Origin: Deinococcus sp.
GTDB taxonomy: Bacteria; Deinococcota; Deinococci; Deinococcales; Deinococcaceae
Direction: 5' to 3'
Length of the DNA: 50,312 nucleotides
Assembly (NCBI RefSeq): GCF_018260555.1
Contig: NZ_JAGLBB010000013.1
Span: forward strand, 1-50,312
The notes under the pieces were generated by a model. It had not been told where the DNA came from. It saw only the letters and a program-made list of their open reading frames with translations, and ran no database searches. Position 1 is the stretch's first letter. Each line of letters opens with the position of its first letter. Below are positions 43,107 through 50,312 of the stretch, in pieces. The translations under genes and the position numbers were made by a program.

Positions 43107-43835
43107 ATGACGCTGTTTCGACTAGACGGCAAGCGGGCCCTGGTGACGGGCGGCAGTAAGGGCATCGGGCTGGCGGCAGCGCGCGACCTGATCCGCATGG
43201 GCGCGCACGTGACGGTCGCGGCGCGCGGCCAGGACGCGCTGCAACGCGCCGCCGACGCCATCGGGGCGCACTGGGTGGTGGCGGATGTCAGCACACCGCA
43301 GGGCGTGGAGGCGGCCGTGGCGGCGGCAGGCGACGTGGACATCCTGGTCAGTAACGCGGGTGGCCCGGCGGCCGGACTGCCCAGCGGGGTCAGCGAGGAC
43401 GCCTGGGCGCAGGGCTTCCAGACGACCTTCATGAGCACCGTGCGACTGGCGAACGCGACTGTGCCCGGCATGCGCGCGCGCGGGTGGGGGCGGGTGATCG
43501 CCATCACCAGCCTGACGGTGGGCCGCCCCGCCCCCACCCTGCCGGTCAGTAACGCGCTGCGGGCCGGGGTGACCAATTACCTGCGGACGCTGGCGCTGGA
43601 GGTTGCCGCGGACGGCGTGACCTGCAACACGGTCGCCCCCGGCTACACCGCCACAGAGCGGCTACAGCAGTTGCACACCGACCCGCAAGACGCGCAGAAG
43701 CTGGCGGCGCGCATTCCGGCCCGGCGCTTCGGGGAGCCGAACGAGGTCGCGGCGGCCGTGGCGTTCCTGGCCTCGCGCGAGGCCGCGTACGTGACCGGTC
43801 AGGAACTGCTGGTGGACGGTGGCTGGAGCATCTGA
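43107..43835 (+). CDS. Short-chain dehydrogenase/reductase with altered active site
   Basis: 242 residues, FabG-like SDR fold. The cofactor motif TGGSKGIG (TGxxxGxG) lies near residue 15 and is followed by VAARGQD, which suggests NADPH. NAG at about 91-93 (VSNAGG) and the serine in AITSLTVG are present. The usual YxxxK is replaced by S148-N-A-L-R152 (PVSNALRAGV). The C-terminal end AYVTGQELLVDGG is canonical. The substitution recurs, as far as I recall, in a distinct SDR subgroup, so the gene is not simply broken. The substrate is unknown. The stop codon TGA begins dispersed repeat copy 14. Confidence 0.88.
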   Translation: MTLFRLDGKRALVTGGSKGIGLAAARDLIRMGAHVTVAARGQDALQRAADAIGAHWVVADVSTPQGVEAAVAAAGDVDILVSNAGGPAAGLPSGVSEDAWAQGFQTTFMSTVRLANATVPGMRARGWGRVIAITSLTVGRPAPTLPVSNALRAGVTNYLRTLALEVAADGVTCNTVAPGYTATERLQQLHTDPQDAQKLAARIPARRFGEPNEVAAAVAFLASREAAYVTGQELLVDGGWSI

Positions 43836-43972
43836 TACGGATTCCGCTCCATTGCACCACAGTCGGAAAAGCGCCGCCTGCGGCTCCACACCGCCCAATC
43901 CGTATGCTGTTCCTACTCGCGTCCGCTCGGATTGATTCAGAAGTGCACCGAATCAATCGGAATCCGTACGAT
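43833..43972 (-). repeat. Dispersed TGATACGGA repeat, copy 14 (type 1, long form) supplying a stop codon
   Basis: TGATACGGATTCCGCTCCAT, CCACAGTCGGAAAAGCGCCG, CTACTCGCGTCCGCTCGG, hairpin GATTGATTC/GAATCAATC, end AATCCGTACG. The first TGA is the SDR stop. Confidence 0.9.
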
Positions 43973-44072
43973 ACGGACTGCGGCTCCATCCCGCCCAAGG
44001 GCGTATGTTGTTGCCACTCGCATCCGCTCGGATGGATTCGGGGCTCTACCGAATCAATCGGCATCCGTATCA
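43970..44072 (-). repeat. Dispersed TGATACGGA repeat, copy 15 (short form, tandem with copy 14)
   Basis: Starts GATACGGACTGCGGCTCCAT directly after copy 14 and ends CGGCATCCGTATCA. The remaining 44073-44277 holds no gene I recognise and must contain the tatA promoter, which I could not identify. Confidence 0.88.
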
Positions 44073-44289
44073 GCCCCGCTGGAGCGCTCCCCTGTAAGGT
44101 TGGATACGTGAGCTGCGCCTGATCCGGTTCTGGCCTCATCGCATACCTTCATGTCAGAAAGGGCCTGCCTGCCCGGACCGCGTGACCGGAGGCTCCGGCC
44201 TACCCCGCCCCACTTTGCCCGCCCGCTCCGTTCCCCCCGACCTCATTCACCCGTGGCCGCGCAGCTGCCCGGCCCGTAAGGAGCCACTC

Positions 44290-44520
44290 ATGGGACCCGT
44301 GGAAATCATCCTGATCGTTGTCGTTATCGCCCTGTTGTTCGGTGCCCGCAAACTCCCAGAACTCGGGAAGGGCCTCGGGCAGGGCATCCGGGAATTCAAG
44401 AAGGAAACGCAGGAGCCGGCCGGGCCGGTCACCGACGTGGCCTCGCGTCAGCTGGACCCCGTGACGGGCGCGCCCACCGTCACCGAGCACGCCGCGCCCG
44501 TCACCGAACGGCGGAACTGA
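44290..44520 (+). CDS. tatA: Sec-independent protein translocase TatA
   Basis: Pore-forming or membrane-thinning component of the twin-arginine translocase for folded proteins. The protein has 76 residues. One N-terminal membrane helix (VEIILIVVVIALLFGARKLPEL, in parts at residues 3-22) carries the family F-G-x-x-x-L-P-E hinge, followed by an amphipathic helix (GKGLGQGIREFKKE) and a polar tail. The ATG at 44290 follows AAGGAG (44278-44283) by 6 nt. tatC starts 10 nt after the stop, so the two form an operon. No separate tatB is present, so TatA probably serves both roles. Confidence 0.95.
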   Translation: MGPVEIILIVVVIALLFGARKLPELGKGLGQGIREFKKETQEPAGPVTDVASRQLDPVTGAPTVTEHAAPVTERRN

Positions 44521-44530
44521 GGACCGGACC

Positions 44531-45319
44531 GTGCCCGCCGATCCGAACGCCAACCTGAAAAGCGCGCCGCTGTTCGATCACCTGGAGGAACTGCGCAAAC
44601 GCATCGTGATCAGCGCGGTCTTCCTGATGATCGGCATGATTGCCGCTTTCCAGTACCGCCTGCAACTGCTGGAACTGGTCAAGGTACCCCTGAACGCCTC
44701 GGTGCTGTACCAGCAGGGCAAGGTGCAACTCGTCACCCTGAACCTGACCGATCAGTTCATCCTGAGCCTGAACCTGTCGTTCTGGGCGGGACTGGCCACC
44801 GCGCTGCCGTTCATGCTGACGCAGGTGTGGGCGTTCATCGCGCCGGGCCTGTACGACCACGAGCGGCGCTGGGCACTGCCGTTCATCATCGGGGCGGGCT
44901 TCTCGTTCATTGTGGGCGCGATCTTCGGGTACACGCTGGTGTTGCCGACCATGGTGCGGTTCCTGCTGGACTTCCTGAACGGGGCGGTCACACCGATCCT
45001 GAGTCTGGGCAGTTATATCGGGACGGTCACGACCTTCCTGGTGGCGTTCGGGCTGTCATTCGAACTGCCGATCCTGGCCGTGATCCTGACCCGGATCGGA
45101 ATCGTGAACCATGTGCTGCTGCGCAGGGGCTGGCGGGTTGCGCTGGTCGTGATCATGGTGTTCGCCGCGATCATCACCCCCACCCCGGACCCCACCAGCA
45201 TGCTGATCGTGGCCGTGCCGCTGTACGTGCTGTACGAACTGGGTGTGATCCTGTCGCGCGTATTCCGCCTGCCGCCCCCCGACACGGCCCCCGACGAGAC
45301 GCCCGCGCTGGGCCTGTAG
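44531..45319 (+). CDS. tatC: Sec-independent protein translocase TatC
   Basis: Receptor for twin-arginine signal peptides. The protein has 262 residues and six membrane segments. Key features: the N-terminal FDHLEELRKRIVIS (the glutamates that contact the twin arginines), the first periplasmic loop, FMLTQVWAFIAPGLYDHERR (conserved P-G-L-x-x-x-E-R), FAFGLSFELPIL-like VAFGLSFELP, and ITPTPDPTSML near the end. The start is GTG at 44531. The GAGG of the tatA end serves as a weak ribosome site. Confidence 0.96.
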   Translation: MPADPNANLKSAPLFDHLEELRKRIVISAVFLMIGMIAAFQYRLQLLELVKVPLNASVLYQQGKVQLVTLNLTDQFILSLNLSFWAGLATALPFMLTQVWAFIAPGLYDHERRWALPFIIGAGFSFIVGAIFGYTLVLPTMVRFLLDFLNGAVTPILSLGSYIGTVTTFLVAFGLSFELPILAVILTRIGIVNHVLLRRGWRVALVVIMVFAAIITPTPDPTSMLIVAVPLYVLYELGVILSRVFRLPPPDTAPDETPALGL

Positions 45320-45452
45320 TCCCCGTCCGTCTCCCCCTTCACTTGGCGCGTTCAGGCCCACAGCGGCCAGACGCGCCTTTCCCTGCCTGCCGGGTGACGG
45401 GCGCGGTGGCCCGGACCCTGGCGGGCAGAAAGCCCTAGACTGCGAAGCACGT

Positions 45453-46376
45453 ATGGATCCTGTATTTCTTCAGATAGGCAGTTTCACGATTGCCTGGTAT
45501 GGCGTGCTGATCACGCTCGGTATCGTGGCGGGCGTGTGGGTCGGCACGAAAATGGCGCGCGAGCGCGGCCTGAACGTGGACCTGTTCAACGACATGATTC
45601 TCTGGATGATCATCTGGGGACTGGTGGGCGCCCGGCTGGTGTTCGTGGTGACCTCCTGGAACCAGTTTGAGAACACGCCGTTCCCGCGCGTGCTGCTGGA
45701 CATCATCAACCTGCGGCAGGGCGGTATCAGCATTCACGGCGGTCTGATCGGCGGGATTCTGGTCATGCTGTACTACGCGCGGCGCAAGGGCATGGACTTC
45801 TACCGCTACGCGGACCTGTGCGTGCCCGGCGTGGCGTTCGGGATCATCGGTGGGCGCATCGGGAACATCATGAACGGCACGGACACCGTGGGCCGCGTGA
45901 CCGGCTGGGCCGTCGGGTACCGCTGGCCCGACAGTGCCCGCGCGTTTCACGAGGGCATGTGCATCAAGAACCCCAACCCGGACATGGACCTCTCGCAGTA
46001 CTGCCAGCAGATCGGCGGGCAGATCGTCATGACCGCCCCCGTTCACTTCACGCAGCTGTACGGCGTGATCATCGGCGTGATCCTGTCGGTGGCGTCTTAC
46101 TTCTGGCTGCGCAGCCGCATTCCGGGGTGGGCGTTCTGGCAGTTCTGGCTGTGGTACTCGGTGCTGCGCGCCGGCTGGGAGGAAACCTTCCGCCTGAACC
46201 CCCTGTCGCCCCGGGCGTACCTGAACCAGGGTCTGGACGCCCCCGGTATCGGCCTGTTCACGGACACGCACGTGATCAGCATTCCGCTCATCCTGGCGAG
46301 CATCTACTTCCTGATGCGCCTGCGCCGCCAGGGTGTGCCCGCCGCACCGACTGACACGACCCTCAAACCCTCCTGA
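45453..46376 (+). CDS. lgt: Prolipoprotein diacylglyceryl transferase
   Basis: Transfers diacylglycerol from phosphatidylglycerol to the lipobox cysteine of prolipoproteins, the first step of lipoprotein maturation. The protein has 307 residues and about seven membrane segments. Family motifs: WYGVLITLGI, GLVGARLVFV, GGISIHGGLIGG and the signature GGRIGNIMNGTD, whose arginine is catalytic, then HFTQLYGVIIG. An extra loop with PNPDMDLSQYCQQ follows the signature. TAGACT (45436-45441) lies 11 nt before the ATG, implying a very short leader. It follows tatC by 133 nt, grouping two membrane-export functions. Confidence 0.95.
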   Translation: MDPVFLQIGSFTIAWYGVLITLGIVAGVWVGTKMARERGLNVDLFNDMILWMIIWGLVGARLVFVVTSWNQFENTPFPRVLLDIINLRQGGISIHGGLIGGILVMLYYARRKGMDFYRYADLCVPGVAFGIIGGRIGNIMNGTDTVGRVTGWAVGYRWPDSARAFHEGMCIKNPNPDMDLSQYCQQIGGQIVMTAPVHFTQLYGVIIGVILSVASYFWLRSRIPGWAFWQFWLWYSVLRAGWEETFRLNPLSPRAYLNQGLDAPGIGLFTDTHVISIPLILASIYFLMRLRRQGVPAAPTDTTLKPS

Positions 46377-46464
46377 TCCACGCACCTGCCGCTACTTCAC
46401 GCGCCCGGTCACGGGGCGTGCGCAAAAGGCGCAGGGTGGGTGCGCTGCTACACTTCTGGGCGGT

Positions 46465-47913
46465 ATGACTGATACGAACCGTCCGCTGGACGTGGTGATC
46501 CTGGCCGCCGGTCAGGGCACGCGCATGAAATCCTCGCTGCCCAAGGTGCTGCACCCGGTGGCGGGCCGCCCGATGGTCGCGTGGGCCGTGAAGGCCGCGC
46601 AGGAGCTCGGGGCACGCAACGTGGTCGTCGTGACCGGGCATGGGGCCGCGGCAGTCGAGGCGGCCCTGGCGGGGACTGGGGTGGTGTTCGCACGGCAGGA
46701 GCAGCAACTGGGCACCGGGCACGCCTTCCTGGCCGGTATCGGTGCCCTGAAAGACGACCGGGAGGCGGACGTGCTGGTCCTGTACGGCGACACGCCACTG
46801 CTGCGCGCCGAGACGCTGCGGGGCCTGCTGAGCGACCACCGCACGCGCGGCGGGGCGTTCACGGTCCTGACCGGCGTGCTGCCCGACGCGACCGGGTATG
46901 GCCGGATCATCCGGGACGCGCAGGGGAACCTGGAACGCATCGTGGAGCAGAAGGACGCCACGCCCGAGGAACGCGCCGTGCAGGAATTCAACTCCGGGGT
47001 GTACCTGATGGACACCCGCGCGAACGATCTGGCGCGCCGCATCACGAACGAGAACGCCAGCGGCGAATACTACCTGACCGACCTGCTGGGCCTGTACCGC
47101 GCCGAGGGCGCCGAGGCGCACGCCTTCCGCCTGAACGACCCGGACGAGGTCATAGGCGCCAACGACCGCACGGGGCTGGCCGAGGCGGAGAAGATCATCC
47201 GGGAGCGTGTGACGCTGGAGCACATGCGGGCCGGGGTGACCATCCACATGCCGGAAACGGTGTCCATCGAGGACACGGTCGTGCTGGGGCGCGACGTGAC
47301 CCTGGAACCCGGCGTGATCCTGCGCGGCGCCACGCGCGTCGCCGACGGTGCCCAGATCGGCGCGTACTCGGTCGTCACGGACAGCGTGCTGGGAGAGGGC
47401 GTGATCGTCAAGCCTCACAGTGTGCTGGAAGGCGCGCAGGTCGGCGCGCGCAGTGACGTGGGGCCGTTCGCGCGCCTGCGCCCCGGCACGGTGCTGGGCC
47501 AGAGCGTGCACATCGGGAACTTCGTGGAGACCAAGAACGCCCGCCTCGCGCAGGGCGTGAAGGCCGGGCACCTCGCGTACCTGGGCGACGTGAGCATCGG
47601 CGACGAGACGAACGTGGGGGCCGGGACCATCATCGCAAACTTCGATGGCGTGAACAAGCACCCCAGCCGCATCGGGGCCGGCGTGTTTATCGGCAGCAAC
47701 TCCACCATCGTCGCGCCCCGCGTGATCGGGGACGCCGCGTTCATCGCGGGCGGCAGCACCCTCCACGAAGACGTACCCGAGGGAGCCCTGGCCGTCGCCC
47801 GCGGCAAGCAGCGCAACCTCGAAGGCTGGTCCCACCGCTACTGGAGCGGCCTGCGCGACAAGGTGCAGGTGAAACTGCCGTGGCTGGCCGGGTGGCTCGA
47901 CCGGCAGGGCTGA
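46465..47913 (+). CDS. glmU: Bifunctional GlcN-1-P acetyltransferase / GlcNAc-1-P uridyltransferase
   Basis: Makes UDP-GlcNAc for peptidoglycan and other glycans. The protein has 482 residues. The N-terminal uridyltransferase domain (1-230) has VILAAGQGTRMKSSLPKVLHPVAGRPM, GTGHAF, VLYGDTPLL and EFNSGVYLMDT. The C-terminal left-handed beta-helix acetyltransferase has GARSDVGPFARLRPG, HIGNFVETKNARLAQG, HLAYLGDVSIGDETNVGAGTI and FIGSNSTIVAP. The ATG at 46465 has TACACT 10 nt upstream; earlier in-frame codons are not family-like. The TGA stop is the first codon-sized unit of repeat copy 16. Confidence 0.96.
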   Translation: MTDTNRPLDVVILAAGQGTRMKSSLPKVLHPVAGRPMVAWAVKAAQELGARNVVVVTGHGAAAVEAALAGTGVVFARQEQQLGTGHAFLAGIGALKDDREADVLVLYGDTPLLRAETLRGLLSDHRTRGGAFTVLTGVLPDATGYGRIIRDAQGNLERIVEQKDATPEERAVQEFNSGVYLMDTRANDLARRITNENASGEYYLTDLLGLYRAEGAEAHAFRLNDPDEVIGANDRTGLAEAEKIIRERVTLEHMRAGVTIHMPETVSIEDTVVLGRDVTLEPGVILRGATRVADGAQIGAYSVVTDSVLGEGVIVKPHSVLEGAQVGARSDVGPFARLRPGTVLGQSVHIGNFVETKNARLAQGVKAGHLAYLGDVSIGDETNVGAGTIIANFDGVNKHPSRIGAGVFIGSNSTIVAPRVIGDAAFIAGGSTLHEDVPEGALAVARGKQRNLEGWSHRYWSGLRDKVQVKLPWLAGWLDRQG

Positions 47914-48050
47914 TACGGACTCCGATGGAACGGTTTTTGCAAACCATTCCATCCGAGCGGACGCGAGCAGGAGAGAAACGGGCTGCGGGCGTGGAGTTGG
48001 CAACCCGGTGCTGTCCTGGGTTGTTAACGAAACAGACGGAATCCGTATGA
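47911..48050 (-). repeat. Dispersed repeat, copy 16 (type 2) supplying the glmU stop codon
   Basis: TGATACGGACTCCGATGGAA, hairpin GATGGAACGGTTT / AAACCATTCCATC, CGGACGCGAGCAGGAG, then GTTGTTAACGAAACAGACGG and end AATCCGTATGA. The first TGA is the glmU stop. Confidence 0.88.
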
Positions 48051-48065
48051 TGCACGGAATATGAA

Positions 48066-48094
48066 GGGGGGACGCCGAGCGGTGACGTCCCCCC
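48066..48094. other. GC hairpin after repeat copy 16
   Basis: GGGGGGACG (48066-48074) and CGTCCCCCC (48086-48094) form a perfect 9-bp stem. No clear U-tract on either side, so a terminator role is weak. Confidence 0.5.
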
Positions 48095-48108
48095 CACTGC
48101 TGCCGGAT

Positions 48109-48408
48109 TCACGCCGTGACGGGCGGCGCTTCGGGCAGCGGGTCCTCCACGCGGCGCAGGTGCGGATTCACCCCGAACGCCAGCACGCACGCGGCCGTCA
48201 GGGGCAGGCTCCCCGCCGCGCTGCTCAGCAGGCCACTCAGTAGGCCTCTGGCACTCAGGGCCATTCACAGGGTCGCCAGGGCCGCGCCGGTCCCATCGGC
48301 CGGGGTGCCCAGTGTGAACCGCAGCAGCAGGGGGTACAGGACGCCCACGCCGGGGGTCAGCAGGGGGTACAGGACGCCCATGCCGGGGGTCAGCAGGCGG
48401 CAGCAGGG
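48109..48408 (-). pseudogene. Remnant of a membrane-protein gene, possibly an MFS transporter C-terminus
   Basis: Read on the minus strand, one frame gives hydrophobic membrane-like sequence (LLTPGVGVLYPLLLRFTLG, then MALSARGLLSGLLSSAAGSL and PLTAACVLAFGVNPHLRRVEDP). It is interrupted by an in-frame TGA at 48265-48267 and has no start or upstream part. A 33-bp unit is duplicated in tandem at 48325-48390, repeating LTPGxGVLYPL. The final segment looks like the last transmembrane helix and tail of a transporter. I infer a decayed gene; the family assignment is tentative. Confidence 0.5.
48325..48397. repeat. 33-bp tandem duplication in the membrane-protein remnant
   Basis: The unit CAGCAGGGGGTACAGGACGC (first 20 bases) at 48325 and 48358, with one base different over 33 bp, followed by a partial third CAGCAGG. 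Confidence 0.85.
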
Positions 48409-48484
48409 TCATACGCCCAGCGTAAGTCAGCGCCCACCGCCGCGAATCCGCACACTGGCCGATGCACCCCGCGCCCCGCCCATC

Positions 48485-48490
48485 TACCCT
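48485..48490 (+). promoter_or_regulatory. -10 box of the GNAT gene (leaderless type)
   Basis: TACCCT, 7 nt before the ATG at 48498. Confidence 0.6.
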
Positions 48491-48497
48491 GCTGGAT

Positions 48498-48920
48498 ATG
48501 CTGCGCCTCCACGTCCCACTCACCCCAGAGACCGACGCGCTACTGACCCGCGCCATGTTCCCCGACCCGGCCCGTCTTCAGGCCACCCTGCGCCGTTACC
48601 GCACCGACCCGGACTGGCAACTCCATATCTGGGAGGTCAGCGGCCTGCCCGTCAGCGCGGCGGGCCTGACCATCAATGGCGACGCAGGCACCGTGCAGCA
48701 CCTCGGCACCCGCCCGGATCACACCCGGCAGGGACACGCCCGCGCCCTCCTTCACGGCCTGACCACCGCCCTGAACCTGGGCACCCTGAGCGCCGACACC
48801 GACGAGGACGCCGCCGACTTCTACCGCCGCAGCGGCTTCCGCACTCAGGAACTCCCCAGCCCCTGGGGCCGCCGATACCGCTGCACCCTGGAGCGCTGGG
48901 CTACTTCTGTGGAACGCTGA
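48498..48920 (+). CDS. GNAT-family N-acetyltransferase
   Basis: 140 residues. The acetyl-CoA binding region is VQHLGTRPDHTRQGHARALLHGLTTAL (in parts; the Q/R-x-x-G-x-A/G loop reads RQGHA), followed by SADTDEDAADFYRRSGFRTQE, the typical C-terminal Y-x-x-x-G-F signature. The N-terminal half is Arg/Thr-rich. The substrate is not predictable. The ATG at 48498 is supported by the -10 box. The last 20 bases overlap the 3' end of the convergent rnhA gene. Confidence 0.85.
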   Translation: MLRLHVPLTPETDALLTRAMFPDPARLQATLRRYRTDPDWQLHIWEVSGLPVSAAGLTINGDAGTVQHLGTRPDHTRQGHARALLHGLTTALNLGTLSADTDEDAADFYRRSGFRTQELPSPWGRRYRCTLERWATSVER

Positions 48921-49476
48921 GCTCCTTCTGTCTGAGTTTCTTGCGTTCCTGCACGGCGAGTTCGTCCACGCGTTCGTTCTCGCCGTGGCCGGCGTGGCCC
49001 TTGACCCAGACGAAGGTCAGGGCGTGGGTGCGGGCATGCGCGATCAGTTCTTCCCAGAGGTCCTGGTTTTTCACGGGGTCCTTGGCGGCGGTTTTCCAGC
49101 CGTTGCGTTGCCAGTTCAGGATCCAGCCGTCCGTGAAGGCCTTGCGGAGGTACTGGCTGTCGGTGATGACGGTGACGTGGCAGGGGCGTTTGAGGACGTT
49201 CAGGCCCTCAAGCAGGCCGCGCAGTTCCATGCGGTTGTTGGTGGTGCCTTCCTCGTGGCCGCTGAGGACGAGTTCCTTGCCTTTGCAGTTGAGGATGGTG
49301 GCCCAGCCGCCGTGTCCGGCCTGCGTGTCGCAGGCGCCGTCGCTGTACAGTTCGACGTGGTCGCCCACCACGGGTTGCGCGGGTTGAATGCCGGCCGGGA
49401 GGGCCTGGCGGTCGCGCGCGGCGGCCTGCGCTTTGTGCGCGGGGGATGTGCGGGGGGCGGGGCGGGGGCGGGTCAT
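48901..49476 (-). CDS. rnhA: Ribonuclease HI with N-terminal extension
   Basis: Cleaves the RNA strand of RNA-DNA hybrids (R-loops, lagging-strand primers). The protein has 191 residues, against about 155 for the usual enzyme. The catalytic carboxylates are all present: D46 in LYSDGACD, E84 in TNNRMELRG, D106 in VITDSQYL and D171 in GENERVDELA. The basic handle region NWQRNGWKTAAKDPVKNQDLW is intact. Residues 1-38 are a Pro/Ala/Arg-rich extension. The start ATG at 49474-49476 has TACAGT 9 nt upstream on the minus strand. Confidence 0.94.
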   Translation of the reverse strand: MTRPRPAPRTSPAHKAQAAARDRQALPAGIQPAQPVVGDHVELYSDGACDTQAGHGGWATILNCKGKELVLSGHEEGTTNNRMELRGLLEGLNVLKRPCHVTVITDSQYLRKAFTDGWILNWQRNGWKTAAKDPVKNQDLWEELIAHARTHALTFVWVKGHAGHGENERVDELAVQERKKLRQKELSVPQK

Positions 49477-49485
49477 CGTCCGGGA

Positions 49486-49512
49486 ACTGTAGGGAGGTGC
49501 GGGCCGTACTGT
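49486..49512. promoter_or_regulatory. Back-to-back -10 boxes for rnhA and the DUF4870 gene
   Basis: Minus-strand TACAGT (49486-49491) points to rnhA; plus-strand TACTGT (49507-49512) points to 49518, 5 nt before its ATG. Only 15 bp separate them, so the two promoters would interfere. Confidence 0.55.
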
Positions 49513-49517
49513 CAAGC

Positions 49518-49979
49518 ATGAGCCGTCCGCTACCTGTCATTCCGGAACCCGACCGTACTCCGGCGATCATCACGCACCTGTCGCCGCTGGCGGGGCTGCT
49601 GCTGCCGACGCTGGGGAATGTGCTGGGGCCGCTGGTGGCGTGGCTGGCCTTCCGGGACCGCAGCGGCACGCTGGACGAGCAGGGCAAGGAAGCCCTGAAT
49701 TTCCAGCTGAGTTTCTGGCTGTACGGGCTGGTGGTGGGCGTACTGGCGTTCATTCTGTTCAGCGCGGGCCTGATCGGCGGGGCGGTGGGCGCGGCGGCGG
49801 GCACGCCGGACCTGGGGGCGCTGGCGTTCCTGGGGACGTTCGGGGCGTTCTTTCTGTTCTTCCTGCCGGTCATGGCGGTGCTGGGGTTGGTGCCGTTCGT
49901 GTTCATGCTGGTGGCGGTCGTGCGGGTCAGTGCGGGGCAGCCGTACCGGTACCCGCTGAGCATCCGCTTCCTGCGCTGA
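49518..49979 (+). CDS. DUF4870-type membrane protein
   Basis: 153 residues. The N-terminal pattern TPAIITHLSPLAGLLLPTLGNVLGPLVAWL, then the polar GTLDEQGKEALNFQLSFWLY, is the characteristic DUF4870 layout (H-L-s in the first helix; d-E-q-g-k-e-a-l-N-F-q). It is followed by VVGVLAFILFSAGLIGGAVG, a third and fourth membrane segment at about 92-135, and the ending A-G-x-P-Y-R-Y-P. It has four membrane segments. The function of the family is unknown. Confidence 0.85.
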   Translation: MSRPLPVIPEPDRTPAIITHLSPLAGLLLPTLGNVLGPLVAWLAFRDRSGTLDEQGKEALNFQLSFWLYGLVVGVLAFILFSAGLIGGAVGAAAGTPDLGALAFLGTFGAFFLFFLPVMAVLGLVPFVFMLVAVVRVSAGQPYRYPLSIRFLR

Positions 49980-49999
49980 GGCGTCCGGGCGCGGGCGCG

Positions 50000-50005
50000 T
50001 ATGCT
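50000..50005 (+). promoter_or_regulatory. -10 box of the PIG-L gene (leaderless type)
   Basis: TATGCT, 7 nt before the ATG at 50013. Confidence 0.6.
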
Positions 50006-50012
50006 GGGGCGC

Positions 50013-50312
50013 ATGCGAATCATGGCTGTGTTTGCGCACCCGGACGACGAGATCGGGTGCATGGGAACCCTGGCGAAACACGCGGCGCGTGGGGACGAGG
50101 TCATGCTGGTCTGGACGACGCTGGGTGAACTGGCCAGTCAATTCGGGGACGCGCCGCACGCGGAGGTCACGCGGGTGCGCCGCGAGCACGGCGCGTGGGT
50201 GGCGGCGCAGATCGGGGCGCAGCATCACTTCTTCGATATGGGGACAGCCGCATGACGGGCGGGCGCGGTGAGGCGCTGCAACTGGCGCGGCTGTACGCGC
50301 GCTTCCGGCCGA
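50013..50312 (+). pseudogene. PIG-L/LmbE-family deacetylase, frameshifted and cut by the window edge
   Basis: Starts MRIMAVFAHPDDEIGCMG, with the zinc motif HPDDE (H9, D11, D12, E13), then TLAKHAARGDEVMLVWTTLGE. Members deacetylate GlcNAc conjugates, for example in bacillithiol synthesis. In the starting frame a TGA stops the protein at 50253-50255 after HHFFDMGTAA. Shifting by one base after the GGGG run at 50240-50243 gives DSRMTGGRGEALQLARLYAR, the expected family continuation, open to the window end. One G seems to be missing: either a real mutation or a homopolymer sequencing error. Confidence 0.75.

Noticed and set aside
48414..48556. Continuation of the minus-strand membrane-protein remnant beyond 48408
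   Set aside because: The frame meets a TGA at 48409-48411 and the region beyond belongs to the GNAT gene.

Overview
The window is a GC-rich, densely packed bacterial chromosome segment that looks like Deinococcus. Four things support this. RpoC is 1548 residues long, with the long insertion after its N-terminal zinc finger that is typical of the Deinococcus-Thermus group. About twenty start codons are preceded at 5-11 nt by a TANNNT -10 box and have no Shine-Dalgarno, the leaderless pattern described for Deinococcus. Trehalose genes treZ-treY overlap. A futalosine-pathway hydrolase (menaquinone synthesis) and a TatA-TatC system are present. I do not name a species.

Layout. Positions 1-14606 are the translation/transcription core: the 3' part of tuf, then rpmG-secE-nusG, rplK-rplA, rplJ, rplL, an opposite-strand membrane TPR-like gene, and rpoB-rpoC. 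Three strong sigma-70-type promoters (before rpmG, rplK and rpoB) and four clear intrinsic terminators punctuate it, and these genes mostly have Shine-Dalgarno sites. From about 14.7 kb on, the region is a mosaic of short housekeeping and accessory units: DUF2721 protein, aminotransferase, exonuclease III, a very large RNase R with a basic AT-hook-like N-terminal extension, treZ-treY, a Bax-inhibitor-1 family protein, a secreted DUF3298-like protein, a metallophosphoesterase, thiolase, an ankyrin protein, a Rieske protein, PRPP synthetase, a phytoene-desaturase-like oxidoreductase, dnaJ, threonine dehydrogenase, a futalosine hydrolase candidate, an SDR, tatA-tatC, lgt, glmU, a decayed membrane-protein gene, a GNAT enzyme, RNase HI, a DUF4870 protein and a PIG-L deacetylase that carries a frameshift at the right edge.

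The most striking non-coding content is a dispersed family of about 16 structured repeats (about 100 or 140 bp) with ends like TGATACGGA...TCCGTATCA. They are found only from 15.3 kb rightwards. In six cases the element's terminal TGA is exactly the stop codon of the neighbouring gene. A second palindromic family (arms containing GTTGATGG) sits between rpoB and rpoC and at the 3' end of the desaturase-like gene, and a third structured 130-bp element overlaps another stop codon. I see no CRISPR array, no tRNA or rRNA gene and no transposase gene.

How the genes work together: the left third supplies elongation factor, ribosomal stalk proteins and RNA polymerase. treZ and treY jointly release trehalose from maltodextrins. 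tatA-tatC and lgt serve protein export and lipoprotein maturation. glmU makes UDP-GlcNAc. xth and RNase HI act in nucleic-acid repair and RNase R in RNA decay.
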